Assembly: GCA_025353195.1 (NCBI GenBank)
Contig: JANXRC010000110.1
Location: 1-41,351, forward strand
Origin: Rhodocyclaceae bacterium
GTDB lineage: Bacteria > Pseudomonadota > Gammaproteobacteria > Burkholderiales > Rhodocyclaceae
DNA length: 41,351 nt
Direction of reading: 5' to 3'
The notes under the pieces were generated by a model. It worked only from the letters and a program-made list of their open reading frames with translations. It did not search any database and had not been told where the DNA came from. Position 1 is the stretch's first letter. Each line of letters begins with the position of its first letter. The position numbers and the translations under genes are program-made. Below are positions 16,497 to 24,979 of this stretch, in pieces.

Positions 16497-16718
16497 ATGC
16501 GTCGACTGCTTCTTGCAAGTTCTCTGTGCGTCGTGATCGCGGCCTGTGCAACACGATACGAGTGGGTCAAGCCGGAAATGACTTCCTCGACCAGGGAGGC
16601 GGACCTGACAGCCTGCAGCAGCAAAACCAGCCACCTGGCCACCGAGGACAGCATGGCCATCTCGATCATGGATCGCTGCATGGCCGAGCGAGGCTATGAC
16701 AAGAAGGTGGCTCAATAG
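16497..16718 (+). CDS. Small lipoprotein of unknown function
   Basis: A 73-residue predicted lipoprotein. The leader MRRLLLASSLCVVIAAC ends in a lipobox (IAAC) with the lipidated Cys at 17, so the mature part is about 57 residues and should sit at the periplasmic face of a membrane. The mature sequence has CxS and DRCMAERGY near its end. This resembles short betaproteobacterial lipoproteins with two conserved Cys that may form a disulfide. The ATG at 16497 is preceded by GGGG eight bases upstream; a GTG three codons earlier is also possible. No function can be assigned. Confidence 0.75.
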   Translation: MRRLLLASSLCVVIAACATRYEWVKPEMTSSTREADLTACSSKTSHLATEDSMAISIMDRCMAERGYDKKVAQ

Positions 16719-16768
16719 CGTCCTGAACGGCGGCGTCGCCGGCTCCGGTTCAGACGCGGCGTCGCATG

Positions 16769-17077
16769 TCAGGTGGAAAGCTTGCGGCCGAGCTTGTTCT
16801 GGACGGAATCGACTTTGGACGTCATGCGGCCACCGGGGCCGGCCCGGTAGTCGATCTTGATATGGGTTCCGATCCGTGGGCAGTCGGCCCGCATGGCCTC
16901 GAAGCATGAGGTGACGACGGCCATCACCTCAGCCCACTCGCCTTCGATGATGGTGCCCATGGGCGTCAGCTGATACGGCAAGCCGCTCCTGTCGATGATG
17001 TCGAGGATGCGCGCAACATAGGGACTCATGCTCTCGCCCCTGGTGGAAGGCGCCATCGAAAATTCGAGCAATACCAT
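16769..17077 (-). CDS. MTH1187-family protein (thiamine-binding-like)
   Basis: A 102-residue protein of the MTH1187/YkoF-like family (formerly DUF77), small ferredoxin-like folds that form tetramers. Some members bind thiamine or related compounds. The family pattern is clear: MVLLEFSMAPSTRGESMSPYVARILDII, then GLPYQLTPMGTIIEGEWAEVMAVVTSCFEAM and RIGTHIKIDYRAG. The start has a strong AAAGGAG site. It lies downstream of the RraA-like gene on the same strand with a 45-base gap, so co-transcription is possible. Function in this organism is unknown. Confidence 0.85.
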   Translation of the reverse strand: MVLLEFSMAPSTRGESMSPYVARILDIIDRSGLPYQLTPMGTIIEGEWAEVMAVVTSCFEAMRADCPRIGTHIKIDYRAGPGGRMTSKVDSVQNKLGRKLST

Positions 17078-17122
17078 CGGGGTCTCCTTTGGGTCGATGC
17101 GTTGTAAAGAACGGCTATTGAA

Positions 17123-17845
17123 TCAACGAACGGTGCGCGCCCATGCCTCGTAGCGCGCCCTGGCTTCTTCGTTGGGCGGATACAGACCAGGCAGAGGAAC
17201 GCCCGCGGCGATCTGCGTCATGATCCATGCCTCCAGCCTTTCCTGCTCGACGGCCGCGGCGATCACCTCATCCAGCAAGGCGGCCGGTATCAATACGGCA
17301 CCGTCCGCATCGGCCACCACGACATCGTTGGGAAACACTGCCACGCCGCCGCAGCCGACCGGCTCCTGCCAGCCGACGAAGGTCAGCCCGGCCACCGATG
17401 CGGGTGCCGCAGTGCCCTGGCACCACACCGGCAGCCCTGTGCCCAGCACGCCGGCCAGATCGCGGATCACGCCGTCGGTGACCAGTCCGGCAACCCCGCG
17501 CTTCTTCATGCGGGCACACAGGATGTCGCCGAAGATTCCGGCGTCGACCACGCCCATTGCGTCCACCACCGCAATGCAGCCGGCGGGCATGGCTTCGATC
17601 GCCGCTCGCGTCGAAATCGGCGCCCCCCACGATGCGGGCGTGGCCAGATCCTCCCGGGCCGGGACGAAGCGCAGCGTAAAGGCGCGGCCAACCAGGCGTG
17701 GTTGGTCCGCTTGCAGCGGCTTGGCGCCGCGCATCCAGACATTGCGCAGCCCCTTCTTCAGCAAAACGGTCGTCAGCGTCGCGGTGGTGACGCCGGACAG
17801 CGCGTGAACCAGTTCGGGATCCAGCGGTATAGGATCGGTACCCAT
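17123..17845 (-). CDS. RraA-like / 4-hydroxy-4-methyl-2-oxoglutarate aldolase-family protein
   Basis: A 240-residue protein of the RraA/HMG-aldolase fold (also annotated as dimethylmenaquinone methyltransferase-like). The core motif is GIFGDILCARMKKRGVAGLVTDGVIRD (about residues 103-129), with the conserved Arg and Asp that bind substrate and metal in the aldolases. It is followed by the VFPNDVVVADADGAVLIP strand. At 240 residues it is longer than E. coli RraA (about 160), which favours an aldolase or lyase over an RNase E inhibitor. The substrate is unknown. It is divergent from the alpha/beta hydrolase at 17905, with about 60 bases between. Confidence 0.85.
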   Translation of the reverse strand: MGTDPIPLDPELVHALSGVTTATLTTVLLKKGLRNVWMRGAKPLQADQPRLVGRAFTLRFVPAREDLATPASWGAPISTRAAIEAMPAGCIAVVDAMGVVDAGIFGDILCARMKKRGVAGLVTDGVIRDLAGVLGTGLPVWCQGTAAPASVAGLTFVGWQEPVGCGGVAVFPNDVVVADADGAVLIPAALLDEVIAAAVEQERLEAWIMTQIAAGVPLPGLYPPNEEARARYEAWARTVR

Positions 17846-17904
17846 CGAAAATCTCCCGGGATCAGGTTGAAAATGGAATTGATGTCAGACTGCAAGGAAG
17901 GTCC

Positions 17905-18759
17905 ATGAAACCCATTGTATTCGCCGCCCGGGACGGCCATGCGCTTGCCGCTTACCGCTTCGACCCGGAAGGCCCGGTCAAGGGCCACGTCATCATCGCC
18001 GCAGCAATGGCCGTGCCGCAATCCTTTTATGCTGCGTTTGCCCGCTATCTCGCCACCTGCGGCTACACGGCGTGGACCTTCGATTACCGGGGAATCGGGG
18101 AATCGCTGACCGGCTCGTTGCGCCATGTCAAGGCGGACCTCAGCGACTGGCTGAGCAAGGACTACGACGCCCTGCTGCACGAGGTCAGCGAGATCTCTCC
18201 AACGCGGCCGGTGTTTGTCGTCGGCCACAGCTTCGGTGGCCAGGTCGCGCCGCTGCTGCCCTCGCGCGAGCGCCTTGCCGGCCTGGTCAATATCGCTGTC
18301 GGCAGTGGTTCGATGCGCCACATAGCGCCGCGCGTCCGTCGCTCGGCGCCCCTGATGTGGCATGTGCTGGCACCCGTGCTGTGCCCGATCTTCGGCTACT
18401 TCCCCGGCGCACGCCTGGGCGTCATCGGCGATCTTCCCAGCGGAGCGATGTTCCAGTGGCGGCGCTGGTGCCTGACGCCGGACTACCTGCTGACCGGCGA
18501 GCCAGGCGCCCGCGAAGCCTATGCCAGCGCGGACTATCCTGTGCTCGCCCTGACCTTCGCCGATGACGAAATGCTGCTCGAAGACGGCTCGCGCCTGATT
18601 CATGGCGCATATCGAAAGCGGCCGGTTGATTACCGCTTGCTCGAACCCGCGCAACATGGCCTGCGGCGCATCGGTCACTTCGGTTTCTTCAAGCCGCAGA
18701 GCGAAACCGCGCTCTGGCCGCTGGTCACCGACTGGCTGGATAGCGCCGCCAGCCGGTAA
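17905..18759 (+). CDS. Alpha/beta hydrolase
   Basis: A 284-residue serine hydrolase. The nucleophile elbow is VVGHSFGGQ with Ser109. The preceding strand TAWTFDYRGIGES and the late HFGFF segment carrying the probable catalytic His (about 256) complete the alpha/beta fold. The pattern resembles predicted hydrolases of the UCP037442 type, whose substrates are unknown. The ATG has a good AAGGAAGG site. The SDR gene at 18812 follows in the same direction after about 50 bases, so the two may form an operon. Confidence 0.85.
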   Translation: MKPIVFAARDGHALAAYRFDPEGPVKGHVIIAAAMAVPQSFYAAFARYLATCGYTAWTFDYRGIGESLTGSLRHVKADLSDWLSKDYDALLHEVSEISPTRPVFVVGHSFGGQVAPLLPSRERLAGLVNIAVGSGSMRHIAPRVRRSAPLMWHVLAPVLCPIFGYFPGARLGVIGDLPSGAMFQWRRWCLTPDYLLTGEPGAREAYASADYPVLALTFADDEMLLEDGSRLIHGAYRKRPVDYRLLEPAQHGLRRIGHFGFFKPQSETALWPLVTDWLDSAASR

Positions 18760-18811
18760 TGCTTACCCCGCCGTGACTTATAGTTCGCCATTACTCAAAC
18801 AGGAGCTGACC

Positions 18812-19651
18812 ATGGTTTCCAACAAGACTGTCTGGTTCATCACCGGCTGCTCGACCGGATTCGGTCGCGAACTCGCTCGCATATTGCTTCGGCGCGGACA
18901 CGGCGTGGTGGTGACCGCACGCAATCCAGCCACCCTTGATGAATTCACCTCAGCCGGGGACGCGCTGGTGGCCGCCCTCGACGTCAACGTGCCGGCGCAG
19001 ATTGCCGCTGTCGTGCGGCAAGCCGAAGACCGGTTTGGACACATCGACGTGTTGGTGAATAACGCGGGCTATGGCTACCTCTCGGCGGTCGAAGAGGGTG
19101 AGGACGATGAAGTGCGCGCCATGTTCGAGACCAATGTCTTCGGTCTGGCCAACATGACCAAGGCCGTGCTGCCCGGCATGCGGGCGCGCCGCCGCGGCCA
19201 CATCGTCAACATCTCATCAATGGGCGGCCTGATCGGCTTCCCCGGCATCGGCTATTACAACGCCACCAAGTTCGCCGTGGAGGGCCTGTCCGAAGCGCTG
19301 GCCAAGGAAACCGCGCCGCTCGGCATCAAGGTCACCATCGTCGAGCCGGGTCCGTTCCGTACCGACTGGGCCGGCCGCTCGCTGAAGGTACCGAAGACCG
19401 CCATCGCCGACTATGCTCAATCCGCGGGCGCACGACGGACTGCGGTGCAGAGCTACAGCGGCACCCAGCAGGGCGACCCGGTGCGCGGCGTGGAAGCGAT
19501 CATCCAGGCCGTCGAATCCCCCGAACCGCCGCTTCATTTGCTCCTGGGACGGCCCGCATACGACATGACCGCCGCGAAGTTCAAGGAATTCGCAGCGGAA
19601 ATGGAGAAGTGGCGCGAGGTATCGCTGGGTGCCGACTTTCCCGCTGCCTGA
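18812..19651 (+). CDS. Short-chain dehydrogenase/reductase
   Basis: A 279-residue classical SDR, an NAD(P)-dependent oxidoreductase. It shows the cofactor motif TGCSTGFG (11-18), NNAG (83-86), the catalytic Ser in NISSMGG and YNATK (Y149-K153). TARN after strand 2 suggests NADP preference. The ATG at 18812 is chosen because AGGAG lies six bases upstream; earlier in-frame starts overlap the hydrolase gene. The substrate is not recognisable. It probably works with, or is expressed with, the alpha/beta hydrolase before it. Confidence 0.9.
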   Translation: MVSNKTVWFITGCSTGFGRELARILLRRGHGVVVTARNPATLDEFTSAGDALVAALDVNVPAQIAAVVRQAEDRFGHIDVLVNNAGYGYLSAVEEGEDDEVRAMFETNVFGLANMTKAVLPGMRARRRGHIVNISSMGGLIGFPGIGYYNATKFAVEGLSEALAKETAPLGIKVTIVEPGPFRTDWAGRSLKVPKTAIADYAQSAGARRTAVQSYSGTQQGDPVRGVEAIIQAVESPEPPLHLLLGRPAYDMTAAKFKEFAAEMEKWREVSLGADFPAA

Positions 19652-19729
19652 GCGACGAATGCGAGGGTCAGTGATGAAACCCGAATTTCCGTACCCGTTT
19701 GCGGCATCGGGCATCACCGTCCTGCGGCA

Positions 19730-21988
19730 TCAGTTTTCCGGCTTTTCCCGGATCATCTCCCGCAACGTCGCTAGCGCCTCCGGGTAATCGAAAGCCGCCA
19801 CCTGCCGTTCCAGTTGCAGTGCTGCTGCGCCGAGCGTGGCCAGCAGGACGGGACGGTTCGCCTCGAACAGCTCACCCACCCGGGTGTCGTCGCTGGCCAG
19901 CAGGGGTTCCATCTGCTCCAGTACCGCCCGTGCGCGGCCGGGATCGGGGGCCGCCGCGCCCGAGGCATCCGGCGCCTGGTCAGGCGCAAGCTCGCGATCG
20001 CTCGTCTTGTCCGCAGGCGAGGTGCCGTGGCCGCGTGGCAGACGGGCCGTAAACCAGAAGGTGCTGCCGACCCCCGCCGTACTGTCAGCGCCGACTTCTC
20101 CACCCATCAGTTCGGCCAGGCGCCGGGTAATCGACAGGCCGAGGCCGGTGCCGCCGTACTTGCGCGTCATCGAGCCGTCGGCTTGCTCGAAGGCGCTGAA
20201 GAGCCGGCGCAGCGTTTCGGGTGGAATGCCGACGCCGGTATCCGTGACTTCGAAGCGCACCAGAATCTCGTCGCCCCTTTCGTGCAGCAGGAGGCCGCGC
20301 AGCGCGATGGATCCCCGCTCGGTGAACTTGACCGCGTTGCCGGCAAGCTTGAGCAGCGCCTGACGCAGCCGTAGCGCATCGCCGTGCAACCACAGCAGCG
20401 GAGCATCGCGCTCGACGTCGATCTGCAGTCCCTTGTCCCGCGCTGCCGGGCCGATCATGAAGGCAACGTCATGGAGAATGGACGCAAGCACGAAGTCGCC
20501 ACCTTCGAGTTGCAGCTGCCCGGCCTCGATCTTCGACAGGTCGAGAATGTCGTTGATGATTGCGAGCAGGCGCTGTGCGGCGCCATCGATCTTGTCCAGC
20601 CGCGCGGCCTGCTCCGGCGTCGCCGCGTCGCGTCGCATCAGGTGATTGAGGCCGATGATGGCATTCATCGGCGTGCGGATCTCGTGGCTCATGTTGGCGA
20701 GGAAGCTGCTCTTGGCCCGGTTGGCGGCTTCAGCGGCGTCACGCGACGCCGCCAGTTCGGCGGTGCGCGCGGACACCAGTTCTTCGAGGTGATGCCGGTG
20801 CTGATCGAGTTCGGCTTCGGCTTGCTTGCGTTCGGTGATGTCGGTATGGGTGCCTATCATGCGCAGGGGCTTCCCGTTCGCATCGCGTTCCACCACCATT
20901 CCGCGCGAGATTATCCATTTCCAGCTGCCGTCCTTGCATCGCATGCGCCGCTCATTGGCATAGATCTGCTTGTCTCCCCTCAAATAGGCATCCCGGTCGG
21001 CCACTATCCGCAGCACGTCGTCAGGATGAATGCGCTCATTCCAGGGTTCCTGGTGATTCACCAGGTCATTCTCGGCAAAGCCATAGAGTTCCTTGTAACG
21101 CTTGGAGAACACCACATCGCCCGTCCGCAGGTCGCGATCCCAGACGCCTGCGCCGGATCCTTCGAGGGCGAACTGCCAGCGCTCCTCGCTCAAAGTCAGG
21201 GCTTCCTGAACTGCTTCGCGCTCCCTGTTCTGGCGAATGATGAGGTTCTGCGCTCGTTTCACTATGGCGAACAGCACCAGGTAGAGCAAGGCCAGCAGAC
21301 CGGTCACAGCAAAGACCATGTAGCCCTGCCGCCTGCCTATTTCCGACAGTACGAAGGTGGCATCGCCATAGATCTCGACCACACCGCTCACCTTGCCGGT
21401 GACGGGGTCGTAGCGAGGAACATAGCTCTCGACCACGTCGCGGTTTTGTACCTCGCCCTCGAACGCGCTGAATTGATTCTGATGGGTCAGCCGGGAACTG
21501 CTCAAACCGCGCAAGCCGCCCGTCACGCCCGCATTCTTGCTCTTGTCCTCGCCAATCTGCTTGAGGTCGGTCGAGTAGACCGTCATTCCGTTCAGGTCAT
21601 AGACCTTGACCTTGAAGATACGGGTGCCATTCAGCAACCTCAGGACTTTCCTGTGTATCCCCGGTATCTGCGGCGCAGCCCGCATTTCTGCTGTCGGCTT
21701 GCCTGCCACGGCCAGGACCAGGGGTCCGAAGTCGTCATCCCACATCTCATTGGCCAGCACTTTGGCAATAGTGACGTGTTCGCTCTCGTACCCCTTGAGC
21801 AGGCCGTCAATGGACAAGGTCCGAAAGACATAACCCAGCGAAACGGCTACCACCACGAATGCGAGCAAGCTGGCGGTGGTAAAGAATCGCACCAGCTTGA
21901 AGCCGGTCTTGCCTCTATTACCGGCCTTGCCTTTCTCGCTGACGTCTTGGGACAATTGGGGCCTCGATTTCCGGATTTCCACTATCAC
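19730..21988 (-). CDS. Membrane PAS-domain sensor histidine kinase
   Basis: A 752-residue sensor kinase. Order: cytoplasmic N-tail, TM1 (about 35-57), periplasmic sensor region (about 58-222), TM2 (about 223-243), PAS domain with PAC end (about 268-388, ending GTHTDITERKQAE), a short coiled coil, HisKA with phosphoacceptor H435 in ANMSHEIRTPMN, then HATPase with N551, DTGVGIPP and GGTGLGLSI. A roughly 100-residue low-complexity linker and helical tail follow (about 652-752). The tail resembles segments normally found after receiver domains in hybrid kinases, but no receiver domain is present. The start is GTG with a weak ribosome-binding site. No response regulator gene is adjacent, so the partner is elsewhere. 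It is divergent from the ECF sigma operon. Confidence 0.92.
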   Translation of the reverse strand: MIVEIRKSRPQLSQDVSEKGKAGNRGKTGFKLVRFFTTASLLAFVVVAVSLGYVFRTLSIDGLLKGYESEHVTIAKVLANEMWDDDFGPLVLAVAGKPTAEMRAAPQIPGIHRKVLRLLNGTRIFKVKVYDLNGMTVYSTDLKQIGEDKSKNAGVTGGLRGLSSSRLTHQNQFSAFEGEVQNRDVVESYVPRYDPVTGKVSGVVEIYGDATFVLSEIGRRQGYMVFAVTGLLALLYLVLFAIVKRAQNLIIRQNREREAVQEALTLSEERWQFALEGSGAGVWDRDLRTGDVVFSKRYKELYGFAENDLVNHQEPWNERIHPDDVLRIVADRDAYLRGDKQIYANERRMRCKDGSWKWIISRGMVVERDANGKPLRMIGTHTDITERKQAEAELDQHRHHLEELVSARTAELAASRDAAEAANRAKSSFLANMSHEIRTPMNAIIGLNHLMRRDAATPEQAARLDKIDGAAQRLLAIINDILDLSKIEAGQLQLEGGDFVLASILHDVAFMIGPAARDKGLQIDVERDAPLLWLHGDALRLRQALLKLAGNAVKFTERGSIALRGLLLHERGDEILVRFEVTDTGVGIPPETLRRLFSAFEQADGSMTRKYGGTGLGLSITRRLAELMGGEVGADSTAGVGSTFWFTARLPRGHGTSPADKTSDRELAPDQAPDASGAAAPDPGRARAVLEQMEPLLASDDTRVGELFEANRPVLLATLGAAALQLERQVAAFDYPEALATLREMIREKPEN

Positions 21989-22042
21989 TCTTGCCAGTGG
22001 ATCCCTTTTAAAAAATCGACAGGATCGTTGGCGGGATCGGAA

Positions 22043-22068
22043 GTAACCGCGCGCTCCAAAGTATCGTC
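22043..22068 (+). promoter_or_regulatory. Candidate ECF-type promoter of the lipoprotein-sigma-anti-sigma-peroxidase operon
   Basis: GTAACC (22043-22048), a 16-base spacer, then CGTC (22065-22068). This AAC / CGTC pattern is common at promoters of ECF sigma factors. The site lies about 125 bases before the first gene of an operon that encodes an ECF sigma factor, so self-activation is plausible. It is a pattern match only; a 203-base gap of high GC content makes chance matches possible. Confidence 0.35.
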
Positions 22069-22191
22069 GCCTCCTGCCTCTCTGTCAAAGGCGAAGCTGC
22101 CAATGGCAGAATATTTCGCGGTGGCTGGAATAAGATCGGCCTTCGTTCCGTTCATGCAGGAGTAGCACCCCCAACCCCAACGGAGAAAATA

Positions 22192-22557
22192 ATGAAAATT
22201 CCCAGACTCGCGCTCGCCCTGCTTGCATCCGTTTCACTCGCGGCCTGTGCCGCCTCCCCCGCCATGGTGTCCAACGGCATGCTCACCGGCAGCAACGGCA
22301 TGACGCTCTACACCTTCGACAAGGACGCCGGCGGCAAGAGCGCCTGCAACGGCCCCTGCGCCACCAACTGGCCGCCGTTCTATGCGATGGAGGGCGCTGC
22401 CGCCAGCGGTGATTACAGCGTCATCACCCGCGATGACGGCAAGAAGCAGTGGGCACTCAAGGGCAAGCCGCTGTATTACTGGGTCAAGGACCAGAAGCCG
22501 GGCGACATGACCGGTGACGGCTTCCTCAATAACGCCTGGCACGTCGCCAAACCCTGA
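22192..22557 (+). CDS. COG4315-type predicted lipoprotein
   Basis: A 121-residue lipoprotein with a leader ending LAAC (Cys19). The mature part is a member of the secreted-repeat family (COG4315): MLTGSNGMTLYTFDKDAGGKSACNGPCATNWPPF followed by KKQWALKGKPLYYWVKDQKPGDMTGDGF. Two Cys in CNGPC probably form a disulfide or bind a ligand. Its biochemical role is not established. Related genes often sit next to ECF sigma factors, as here: the sigma gene starts six bases after the stop. GGAGA precedes the ATG. Confidence 0.88.
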   Translation: MKIPRLALALLASVSLAACAASPAMVSNGMLTGSNGMTLYTFDKDAGGKSACNGPCATNWPPFYAMEGAAASGDYSVITRDDGKKQWALKGKPLYYWVKDQKPGDMTGDGFLNNAWHVAKP

Positions 22558-22563
22558 CCCAGA

Positions 22564-23064
22564 GTGGAAAGCAGCGCGATCCTGGCCGAGATTCCCCGCC
22601 TGCGCCGTTATGCGCGGGCGATGCTCGGCGATCGCGCGGCAGCCGACGACCTGGTGCAGGACACGCTGGAACGGGCCTGGTCCCGGCTCCATCAATGGCG
22701 GGCCGGCAGCGACATGCGCGCCTGGCTGTTCGGCATCATGCACAACCTGCGGGTCGACCAATTGCGCCGGCCGCGGCTGCCCACTCATTCGATCGACGAG
22801 GATGATTTCGACGTGCCGACGCGCGCTACGCAAAACGACGAGCTGGAGTTGCGAGATCTCGCATCCGCTCTTGGCCAACTCCCGGATGAGCAGCGCGAAG
22901 CGCTGCTGCTGGTTGCCCTGGAAGAAATGAGCTATGCAGACATCGCTGCGACGCTGGGTGTCCCCATCGGCACCGTCATGTCCCGCCTGTCGCGCGGCCG
23001 GGAAAGGCTGCGCGCGATCATGAACGGCGAGCCGCCAAGCGCCCAACTGAGAGTCGTGCGATGA
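22564..23064 (+). CDS. ECF-family RNA polymerase sigma factor
   Basis: A 166-residue extracytoplasmic-function sigma factor. Region 2 is visible in MLGDRAAADDLVQDTLERAWSRLHQW and MRAWLFGIMHNLRVDQLRR. Region 4 is visible in LPDEQREALLLVALEEMSYADIAATLG with the recognition helix VPIGTVMSRLSRGRERLR. The start is GTG at 22564, immediately after the lipoprotein gene, and the stop overlaps the anti-sigma start by four bases (ATGA). Gene order with an anti-sigma factor and a peroxidase points to an oxidative or envelope stress response; that role is inference. Confidence 0.93.
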   Translation: MESSAILAEIPRLRRYARAMLGDRAAADDLVQDTLERAWSRLHQWRAGSDMRAWLFGIMHNLRVDQLRRPRLPTHSIDEDDFDVPTRATQNDELELRDLASALGQLPDEQREALLLVALEEMSYADIAATLGVPIGTVMSRLSRGRERLRAIMNGEPPSAQLRVVR

Positions 23065-23867
23065 GCCAACTCCCGATTACCGAGATCGACCTGCAAGCCT
23101 ACGTCGACGCTGCCCTGCCCGATACGCGGCGCGCCGAGGTGGAGGCCTACCTGGCCGCTGAGCCGGCAGAAGCCGAGCGCGTGCGAGCCTATTTGACCCA
23201 GAAGCAGGCCCTCAGGTCCTTGTTCAACCCCGTGCTCGACGAGCCGCTGCCGGAAAGTTTGAGCGCGCTGGCATCGCCACCACCGACCGCCGCGCTGGAC
23301 CGCAGCGACCGGCCATTCCTCGCCCGCTGGTCGCTGCAGCGCATTGCCGCAGGCCTTCTTATCGCGCTGGTCAGCGGCCTTTCCGGCTGGCTGGTGCATG
23401 ATCGCTACCCGCCGGCGGAGAGCCTGGCCAGAGCATCGCCGCTGCCGCGCCGGGCGGCCGTGGCGCACGCAGTGTTCAGCCCCGACGTGCGCCGCCCGGT
23501 GGAAGTCAGCGCCGAACATGAGGACCAGCTCGTCGCATGGCTGTCCAAGCGCCTCGGCACGCCGGTGCGTCCGCCCAAGCTCGGGGCGCTCGGTTACGAC
23601 TTGATCGGTGGCCGCCTGTTGCCCGGCAACGTCGGTCCCGTTGCCCAGTTCATGTACCAGGACGCCTCGGGGCAACGGCTGACGCTCTACGTTTCCACCG
23701 AAAACACAAGCAACCAGGACACCGCTTTCCGCTTCGCGCAGGAGGGTCCGGTCAACGTCTTCTACTGGATCGATGGCAAGTTCGGCTATGCTCTTTCGGC
23801 CGGAATCGACAAAGGCAAGCTGGCCCTCGTCGCGACGGCGGTTTACGACCAGATCGACCACAAGTAA
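23061..23867 (+). CDS. Membrane-bound anti-sigma factor
   Basis: A 268-residue protein translationally coupled to the sigma gene. The first 70 residues resemble the sigma-binding anti-sigma domain (ITEIDLQAYVDAALPDTRRAEVEAYLAAEP) but lack the HxxxCxxC zinc motif. One membrane segment lies at about 93-112 (IAAGLLIALVSGLSGWLV). The remaining 150 residues should be periplasmic and include PVEVSAEHEDQLVAWLSKRLG, VRPPKLGALGYDLIGGRLLP and VNVFYWIDGKFGYALSA, typical of this family's C-terminal domain. It would hold the sigma factor at the membrane until a periplasmic signal releases it. Confidence 0.88.
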   Translation: MSQLPITEIDLQAYVDAALPDTRRAEVEAYLAAEPAEAERVRAYLTQKQALRSLFNPVLDEPLPESLSALASPPPTAALDRSDRPFLARWSLQRIAAGLLIALVSGLSGWLVHDRYPPAESLARASPLPRRAAVAHAVFSPDVRRPVEVSAEHEDQLVAWLSKRLGTPVRPPKLGALGYDLIGGRLLPGNVGPVAQFMYQDASGQRLTLYVSTENTSNQDTAFRFAQEGPVNVFYWIDGKFGYALSAGIDKGKLALVATAVYDQIDHK

Positions 23868-23900
23868 CACCCCAACCCAAACAGAAGAAGGAATCAAGGA

Positions 23901-24902
23901 ATGCAAAAAAGTACTTTGCCGCGCTTTGCGCTCGCCTGCGTGGTCGCCTGCGGCACCCCGCTGGCCATGGCCGCGGAATACCCGGTGGCACCGGATTAGG
24001 TGGTCGCGGCCATCGAAGGCGCCTTTGGCGTGAACCCGGGCCAGCGCCGCAACCACATCAAGGGCAGTTGTGCGGCAGGCGAGTTCGTCGGCAGCAAGGA
24101 CGCCGCGCGCTACACGCGCTCTGCCTTGTTTTCCGGAAAGCCGGTGCCGGTCGTCGCCCGCTTTTCGCTCTCCGGCGGCAACCCGAAGGCACCGGATACG
24201 GCAAAAAGCGTACGCGGCATGGCGCTGCAATTCAAGCTGCCGGGCGGCGCGCTGCACAACATGGCCATGCTCAACGCGCCGATCTTCGGTGCTGCCAAGC
24301 CGCAGACCTTCCTCGACCTGATGCTCGCCCTGCAGCCCGACGCGGCCACCGGCAAGCCGGACCCGGAGAAGATGAAGGCCTTCAAGGCCAGCCACCCGGA
24401 CAACCTCGCGCAGTCCGAATACCTGGCCGCCAACAACCCGCCCGCCAGCTACGCCAATAGTTCCTATTGGGGCATCCACACCTTCAAGTTCATCAACAGG
24501 AAGAAACAAACCACCCTCGTCCGCTGGCGCTTCGTCCCGCAGGACGGTGAGAAACGACTGTCCGACGACGAACTCAAGACGGCCGGCGCCAACTTTCTCG
24601 AGCAGGCCCTGATCAGTCGCGCGCAGCAAGGCCCGGTGCGCTGGGACATGATGCTGACCATCGGTGTTGCCGGTGACGCCGAGGACAACCCGACGCTGGC
24701 CTGGCCGGAAGATCGCAAGCAGGTGAAGGCAGGCACCCTGACCATCAAGACCGCGATGCCGCAAAAAGGCGCCGCGTGCGAGCCCATCAACTTCGACCCA
24801 CTCGTTATGGCCGACGGTGTCACCCCGACCAATGATCCGGTGCTGCAGTTCCGCTCACCGGCTTATGCGGTGTCGTATGCCAAGCGACTCGGAGGCATGT
24901 GA
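23901..24902 (+). pseudogene. Exported catalase-related peroxidase interrupted by an in-frame TAG
   Basis: The reading frame encodes a haem catalase-family peroxidase (SrpA-like). A signal peptide (about residues 1-25, ending LAMAAEYPVAPD) is followed by a TAG at 23997-23999 (codon 33). The same frame then continues without further stops through the entire enzyme: IEGAFGVNPGQRRNHIKGSC with the distal His, VVARFSLSGGNP, RGMALQFKLPGG, and RSPAYAVSYAKR with the proximal Tyr. One base change (CAG to TAG would be a Gln) separates an intact gene from this one. A GTG at 24000 could restart translation and would give a cytoplasmic enzyme without its leader. The ATG at 23901 has AAGGA eight bases upstream. 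It is last in the ECF operon. Sequencing error, recent inactivation and reinitiation are all possible. Confidence 0.85.
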
Positions 24903-24979
24903 CGAGGCCCCATTTGATGTCCGGTTGAATCGATATCGTCGGCCGTCCTGCGGGGCGGTTGGCGACTTGCGGCCCGTGC

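Noticed and set aside
20076-20099. Repeat-like sequence inside the histidine kinase gene
   Set aside because: It matches the repeat in about 19 of 24 positions, but it encodes the EVGADSTAGVGS stretch, which is conserved in histidine kinases, so protein constraint explains it.
23997-23999. TAG read as a recoded amino acid (pyrrolysine-like)
   Set aside because: No recoding genes or downstream element are visible, betaproteobacteria are not known for it, and other genes here end normally at TAG. A point mutation, error or reinitiation is simpler.
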